Origin: Serinibacter salmoneus
GTDB lineage: Bacteria; Actinomycetota; Actinomycetes; Actinomycetales; Beutenbergiaceae
Direction of reading: 5' to 3'
Assembly: GCF_002563925.1 (NCBI RefSeq)
Contig: NZ_PDJD01000001.1
Location: forward strand, 1,246,973 to 1,310,972
Length of the DNA: 64,000 nt
Position numbers and translations under genes: made by a program. The notes under the pieces were generated by a model that did not search any database, had not been told where the DNA came from, and was given only the letters and a program-made list of their open reading frames with translations. Below, one piece after another: positions 59,668 through 64,000 of this stretch (positions within the stretch are counted from its first letter, which is position 1; every line of letters begins with the position of its first letter).

Positions 59668-61409
59668 TCGCTGTTCCGGATCGCGCCGGTGGCTGGTGGC
59701 ACGACTACGTGTGCCCCACCCACGACACCGAGCTCACCGGCCCGGCCGATGCCGGACACGGCTGCACGCGGGGCTGCGTCGTGGTGGGTGACCGCTACGA
59801 CGCAGCCTGGCGGACACTGCAGCACCAGGCCGCGGCCCGGGAACTGCGGCGGTTGGCACGCACGGGAGACTCCGCCGACCGCCAGGCCGCCCTGGAGATC
59901 CTGGACGAGATCGCCCGCGTCTACGCAACCGTGGTCGGCCCGGGCTGGAACGAGTCGGCCGAGGCGTGGATGCTGCGGGGGCGCATGTTCGCGCAGGCGC
60001 TGACCGAGGCGCAGTGGGCGGTCCTCGTGGCCGACGCGGTGCTGCTGGTCGACCCCGAGCACACCCGACCCGGGGTGGCCGACCTGCTCGCGGGCCTCGC
60101 GGAGACCTTCGAGGACGCCTACCACGTGCTGGTCGACCAGCGCGACGACGAGCGCAACAACTACACCGCGTGGTTGTGCGCAGCCGGTTCGCTCGTGGCG
60201 CAGGCCCAGGGGGCGGCCGAGCGCGCGGCGCTGTGGGTGCAGCGTGCGGACCGACACCTGGCGTGCTGCCTCACCGCCGATGGCTGGGAGTGGGAGGGCA
60301 GCACCTACTACCACCTGTTCGTGCTGCGTGGCCACCTGCTGGCTCGTCGTGGTGCCGATGCCGGATCGCTGGACCCACAGGTCCGGGAGCGGCTCGCGGC
60401 CATGGTGCGGGTGCTCGCCGAGGTGGCCGCGCCCGACGGCCGGCTCCCCGCCATCCACGACGGGCCCTACGACCGCCCGCTGGCGCACCGCGAGGTCCTG
60501 GAGATCGATGCCCTGGCCTCCGGGCTGTTCACCTCCACCGGCCTGGAACGCGTGGCGCAGTTCGCGCGCGCCAGCCTCGGGGAGTGGGACGACGGCCTCG
60601 AACGCCTGCTCAGCGACTGGTTCACCGGTTCGCCCGAGGGCGTCGTCGAGGTGAGTCGCGGCTGCGTCCACTACCCCTCGATGGGCTACGCCGTGCTGCG
60701 GGATGCGGCCGACAGCATCCAGGTGGTGGTGGACGCGGGGGAGCACGGCGGCTCCCACGGACACCTGGACAAGCTCGGTCTGTATCTGTACGGGAATGCC
60801 GCGTGGCAGCCAGCACCGGGCGTGCCGCCCTACGCCAGCGGCCTACGGCGGGGGTACTACGCCCGCACCCTGGCGCATCCCACCGTCCGCGTGGACGATG
60901 TGGATCAGGACGCGACCACCGGGGAGATCCGCAGTTGGGATCCCCAGGGGCGTCGCCTGCTGGCGGAAGCCGAGCCCTACCCGGGGATCCGGATGCAGCG
61001 CAGCGTGACCATCGAGCACGGGGTCGTGGTGGACGTGTTCCGCGTGGAAGCGGACTCGCCGCGCAACCTCGCTCTCGCGTTGCGTCCCGCGGTCGACCTC
61101 GAGATCGCCACCGCCGGTGAGGTGTCCAGCACCCGATGGCGCTGCGACACCGGGGCCGAGCTGCACGGCACCCACGCCGCCCGGCCCGAGGCCGCGCTCC
61201 AGGCCGTGCCCGGGCGCGGCACCTCCGAGGATCCGGCCAGGGTCCGCACCCTTGCGGACTGGAAGGTCCAGGCGCCCCGCGCCGAGTTCGTCTCCGTCTA
61301 CCAGCAGGGCGTCCCTGTGCCCTGCACCATCGAGATCGACGCGCCAGAGCGCGTGATCGTCCGACTCAACACTCCCGCCGGGGAGAGAACGATCGAGGTA
61401 ACCTCATGA
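59664..61409 (+). CDS. Heparinase II/III-like polysaccharide lyase family protein, first
   Basis: A 581-residue protein. Alpha/alpha-toroid at about residues 50-330 and an antiparallel beta-sheet domain after 345. The latter opens with the metal/catalytic motif GGSHGHLDKLGLYLYG (H365, H367, D369), the hallmark of heparinase II/III, PL12, PL15, PL17 and PL21 enzymes. N-terminal WWHDYVCPTHDTEL resembles oligo-alginate lyase-type entries. No signal peptide, so it would act on imported oligosaccharides. ATG overlaps the SDR stop (ATGA). Exact PL family not assignable. Confidence 0.82.
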   Translation: MIAVPDRAGGWWHDYVCPTHDTELTGPADAGHGCTRGCVVVGDRYDAAWRTLQHQAAARELRRLARTGDSADRQAALEILDEIARVYATVVGPGWNESAEAWMLRGRMFAQALTEAQWAVLVADAVLLVDPEHTRPGVADLLAGLAETFEDAYHVLVDQRDDERNNYTAWLCAAGSLVAQAQGAAERAALWVQRADRHLACCLTADGWEWEGSTYYHLFVLRGHLLARRGADAGSLDPQVRERLAAMVRVLAEVAAPDGRLPAIHDGPYDRPLAHREVLEIDALASGLFTSTGLERVAQFARASLGEWDDGLERLLSDWFTGSPEGVVEVSRGCVHYPSMGYAVLRDAADSIQVVVDAGEHGGSHGHLDKLGLYLYGNAAWQPAPGVPPYASGLRRGYYARTLAHPTVRVDDVDQDATTGEIRSWDPQGRRLLAEAEPYPGIRMQRSVTIEHGVVVDVFRVEADSPRNLALALRPAVDLEIATAGEVSSTRWRCDTGAELHGTHAARPEAALQAVPGRGTSEDPARVRTLADWKVQAPRAEFVSVYQQGVPVPCTIEIDAPERVIVRLNTPAGERTIEVTS

Positions 61410-63364
61410 CCCGCCCCCTGTTGTTCGCCGACCGTGAGGACCAGCTGCGCGCAGAGTTGCGCGACGTCCGCCGGCCGCAATTGCGCCGCCTGCTGGAGGA
61501 GTGCGAGCGGCTGCGCACGCTCGAACTGCCGCAGGAGCACCCGCTGGCCTCCATCACCTGGATCGGTGCCGGCGCCGCCAACCTGGCGTTGGCCTACCGG
61601 CTGACCGGCCAGGAGCAGTACCTGCAGGAGTTGCGTCGTTACCTGGTGCCGGCGCTGTCCTTCCCGCACTGGGGCCGCGCGAACCTTCCCGACCACGACC
61701 TCGACGCCGGGTGGTTGTGCCACGGACTCGGGCAGGCCTACACCTGGGCGGGCGACGCCCTCAGCGAGGGCGAGCGCACGGCACTGCGCGAGAAGCTCAT
61801 CCTGCAGGGGACCCGCCTGTACGACTTCGCGGTCGGCTCCGAGGGGGGCTGGTGGTCGGTCTCCTACTGGCAGAACCACAACTGGATCTGCTACGCGGGT
61901 CTGGCCACGGTCGGGTACGCACTCGCCGATGAGCACCCGCCGGCGCGGGAGTGGACCGAGCGGGCCAAGGCCAATTTCGACACGGTCCTGGACATGCTCA
62001 CCGAGGACGGCTCGAACAACGAGGGCGTGGTGTACTGGCGCTACGGCGTGCCGTGGCTGGTGATCTACCTGGACCTGCTGAAGCAGCAGGAGGGCATCGA
62101 CTGGTTCGCCCGCAGCGACTACCTGCGCGAGACGTTCTGGTACCGCCTCTACCAGGCGGCCCCCGACCTCGAGCGGATCATCAACCACGGTGACTGCCAC
62201 GACCGACGCAGTGGGCACCCGGTCGCGATGTACTACAAGTTGGCCTCGGAGTACCGCATCCCGCAGTGCCAGTGGCTGGCCGACACGGTCGTGGACAACT
62301 TCTTCTGGCGGGAGGCCTACGAGAGCGACGTGCGCCCGGGCGTACGGGCCGAGGCATACCAGGAACTGCTGTGGTTCGACCCCACGGCGCCGAGCCAGGA
62401 CCCCTACCAACTCCCCGCGAGCCGGTACTTCACCGACCTGGGCCTCGTGGTGGGACGCACCTCCTGGGATCCCGACGCCGTGATGGTCTCCTTCAAGGCA
62501 TCCCCGGGTGGCGGCCACAAGGCGTGGGAGACCTCGCACCGGTTGAAGAAGGAGACCGGCTGGAGCACCCTGAACGCCGGTCACCACCACCCGGACGCCG
62601 GCACCTACACCCTGCTCGGGTACGGCGCCTACCTCGCGCTGGACGAGGGCTACTCCTCGCGCAAGAAGACCGAGCACCACAACGCGATCCTGGTCGACGG
62701 CAACGGCTTCGTGAACGAGGACCGATACCACGTCTACGAGGACCTGGCACACGAGTACACCGCCGAGATCCTCACCGCGAGTGTCGAGGGCGGGTGGACC
62801 CACGCGGTGAGCGAGACGCAAGCGATGTACGACCGCGAGCTCGGCGTCGAGCGCGTGCGCCGACACCTGGTGCTCACCCCGCGCGGCAACCTGGTGCTCC
62901 TGGATGATCTGCGTGCCGCCCAGCCCCGGGTGTGGACCTGGCTGTTGCAGACCGAGAACCCTGCGGTGGAACTGGGCGAGAGCGGTCAGTGGATCGCGGA
63001 CGCCGGCAGCGGCCGACTCATCGTGCGTGCCATCGGTGAGGGGGAGCAGGTGGAGTCGGTGGTCACCGCGGTGCATGCCAACCCGACCTCCTCCACGCCG
63101 AGCCTGGCGATCGAGAAGGTGCAGCACACCCTGCGGCGTTCCAGCCCGCGGTCCACCACCGCGCGCTTCGTCTCCGTGCTGCAGCCCCGGCCGTGGTTCG
63201 CGGCGGATCCGGCCGAGGTGGCCGTCTCGGAGTCGGGTACCCAGGTGACCATCACGATCACCCATCGCGGCGTGACGGAGACGGTCACCCTGGACACCGA
63301 ACTGGCGCAGATGAGCGGCGAGGGCGTGACCGGTCCCGGTTTCCGCGGGCACAGCGTCCAGTGA
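61406..63364 (+). CDS. Heparinase II/III-like polysaccharide lyase family protein, second (DUF4962-like)
   Basis: A 652-residue protein with an alpha-helical toroid to about residue 370 and a beta-sheet domain after. Toroid signature QNHNW at residues 156-160 and a catalytic/metal region at 393-397 (GHHHPDAGTYTLLGYG) followed by the basic loop SSRKKTEHHNAILVDGNG. This belongs to the heparinase II/III fold but a different branch from its neighbour. Cytoplasmic (no signal peptide). ATG overlaps the previous stop (ATGA), GAGGT upstream. Together they suggest stepwise cleavage of a polymer with more than one linkage type. Confidence 0.8.
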   Translation: MTRPLLFADREDQLRAELRDVRRPQLRRLLEECERLRTLELPQEHPLASITWIGAGAANLALAYRLTGQEQYLQELRRYLVPALSFPHWGRANLPDHDLDAGWLCHGLGQAYTWAGDALSEGERTALREKLILQGTRLYDFAVGSEGGWWSVSYWQNHNWICYAGLATVGYALADEHPPAREWTERAKANFDTVLDMLTEDGSNNEGVVYWRYGVPWLVIYLDLLKQQEGIDWFARSDYLRETFWYRLYQAAPDLERIINHGDCHDRRSGHPVAMYYKLASEYRIPQCQWLADTVVDNFFWREAYESDVRPGVRAEAYQELLWFDPTAPSQDPYQLPASRYFTDLGLVVGRTSWDPDAVMVSFKASPGGGHKAWETSHRLKKETGWSTLNAGHHHPDAGTYTLLGYGAYLALDEGYSSRKKTEHHNAILVDGNGFVNEDRYHVYEDLAHEYTAEILTASVEGGWTHAVSETQAMYDRELGVERVRRHLVLTPRGNLVLLDDLRAAQPRVWTWLLQTENPAVELGESGQWIADAGSGRLIVRAIGEGEQVESVVTAVHANPTSSTPSLAIEKVQHTLRRSSPRSTTARFVSVLQPRPWFAADPAEVAVSESGTQVTITITHRGVTETVTLDTELAQMSGEGVTGPGFRGHSVQ

Positions 63365-63996
63365 GCGAGCGTCCGCAGCGGCGCGGTGGAGGCTGGGAGG
63401 CCGGGACGCTCCGCGTCCTGGCCGTCCCGGCCAACCTCGTGCTCGGCGGGATCGTCGCCTTCCTCCTGGCGATCCCCGTCGTCACCCTCCTTCCGGTGCT
63501 GATCGCGCTCGGTCGATCCATGGCGAGGTGGCGCACCGAGGAGGACGACGCGGTGGTGACCAACCTGCTGCGCGAGTTGCGCGTCACCTGGCGTCGCACC
63601 TGGGCCTGGGGTCTGCTCTTCGGCCTCGTGGTGGTGGTGCTCGTGCTGAACAGTCTGTTCCTGGCCGCGCAGTTCGGGCAGGAAGGCTCACAGCCGGCGG
63701 TGCTGCTCGCCGGGGCCACCGTCCCGGTGGCGCTCGTGGTGCTCCTGCTCGGCCTCCTGGTCCCGGTCGCGAGTGCGCTGGAACCCCAGGCCTCGATGCG
63801 CGAGTGGTCCCGGGTCGCCGTGGAGTTGGTGATGCGCGCTCCGCTGCGTGCGCTGCTCGTGCTGATCCTCGCCGTTGCCGTGGTGGGCGCCTGCGTCGTG
63901 CTGTGGACCCTGGGGCCGTTCCTCGTGCTCTCGCTGCCGATCTACCTGGCGGTCCTCACCTTCATCGCCAAGCCCGGCCCCGCCGACGCCGCGTGA
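63361..63996 (+). CDS. DUF624 (YesL-like) membrane protein
   Basis: A 211-residue membrane protein with about five helices. TLLPVLIALGRSMARWRTEEDD and LLRELRVTWRRTW fit the DUF624/YesL family, found next to sugar ABC importers in Firmicutes and actinobacteria; its role is unknown but is thought to assist uptake or signalling. GTG start inside the upstream stop (GTGA). Ends four bases before the window limit, so the operon may extend further. Confidence 0.75.
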   Translation: MSERPQRRGGGWEAGTLRVLAVPANLVLGGIVAFLLAIPVVTLLPVLIALGRSMARWRTEEDDAVVTNLLRELRVTWRRTWAWGLLFGLVVVVLVLNSLFLAAQFGQEGSQPAVLLAGATVPVALVVLLLGLLVPVASALEPQASMREWSRVAVELVMRAPLRALLVLILAVAVVGACVVLWTLGPFLVLSLPIYLAVLTFIAKPGPADAA

Positions 63997-64000
63997 GAGG

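Overview
The window is very G+C-rich chromosomal DNA, with GTG starts, 4-nt ATGA/GTGA overlaps and probable leaderless TANNNT promoters. It comes from an actinobacterium, most likely of the order Micrococcales. The left end carries the actinobacterial block DUF3710 / OB-fold / DUF3159 / two TrkA proteins / KimA-like permease / TRAM methyltransferase / aconitase. That order resembles the Rv2689c-Rv2695c region of Mycobacterium tuberculosis. A pyruvate formate-lyase with its activase points to a facultatively fermentative member (Cellulomonadaceae, Beutenbergiaceae or Bogoriellaceae-like); the family assignment is inference.

Layout. 1-6489: conserved block with K+ transport and RNA methylation. 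6568-9457: aconitase under an 18-bp palindromic operator, closed by a strong terminator. 9511-12396: APH-like kinase diverging from a DrrAB-type exporter. 12378-15288: minus-strand operon GuaB1 / TRIC channel / NUDIX. 15449-18624: pflB-pflA. 18646-23938: minus-strand beta-oxidation pair and DUF3000-RNase D pair. 24015-27351: USP-like small protein, ZapE, HIT protein, M23 peptidase with a Pro-Thr repeat tail. 27387-31286: iron-siderophore ABC importer behind a DtxR-like iron box. 31299-38976: ATP-grasp enzyme and the glycogen-to-trehalose operon glgX-treY-treZ. 39032-43987: two tandem membrane alpha/beta-hydrolases and a zinc-ribbon/SDR fusion. 44160-49375: CorA, HrpB, DUF389. 49448-50923: four tRNA genes around an aminotransferase IV gene, closed by a terminator.

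51013-63996 is the accessory part, a catabolic locus for an acidic or anhydro-sugar polysaccharide. It encodes a GH117-like beta-propeller glycosidase, an enolase-superfamily dehydratase/cycloisomerase, a KDG-type PfkB kinase, a LacI repressor, a CUT1 ABC importer (one lipoprotein, two permeases), an SDR, two heparinase II/III-like proteins and a DUF624 membrane protein. Two LacI-type operators 171 bp apart lie in the divergent lacI/binding-protein intergenic region. The glycosidase promoter carries a different operator-like core. The importer would bring in oligosaccharides, the lyases and glycosidase would release unsaturated uronate or anhydro-sugar, and the enolase, SDR and kinase would feed it to 2-keto-3-deoxy sugar phosphates. 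The substrate cannot be named from sequence; no aldolase and no 3,6-anhydrogalactose dehydrogenase lie inside the window.

No gene-free stretch exceeds 300 bases. The longest, 55331-55618, is fully occupied by promoters and operators.
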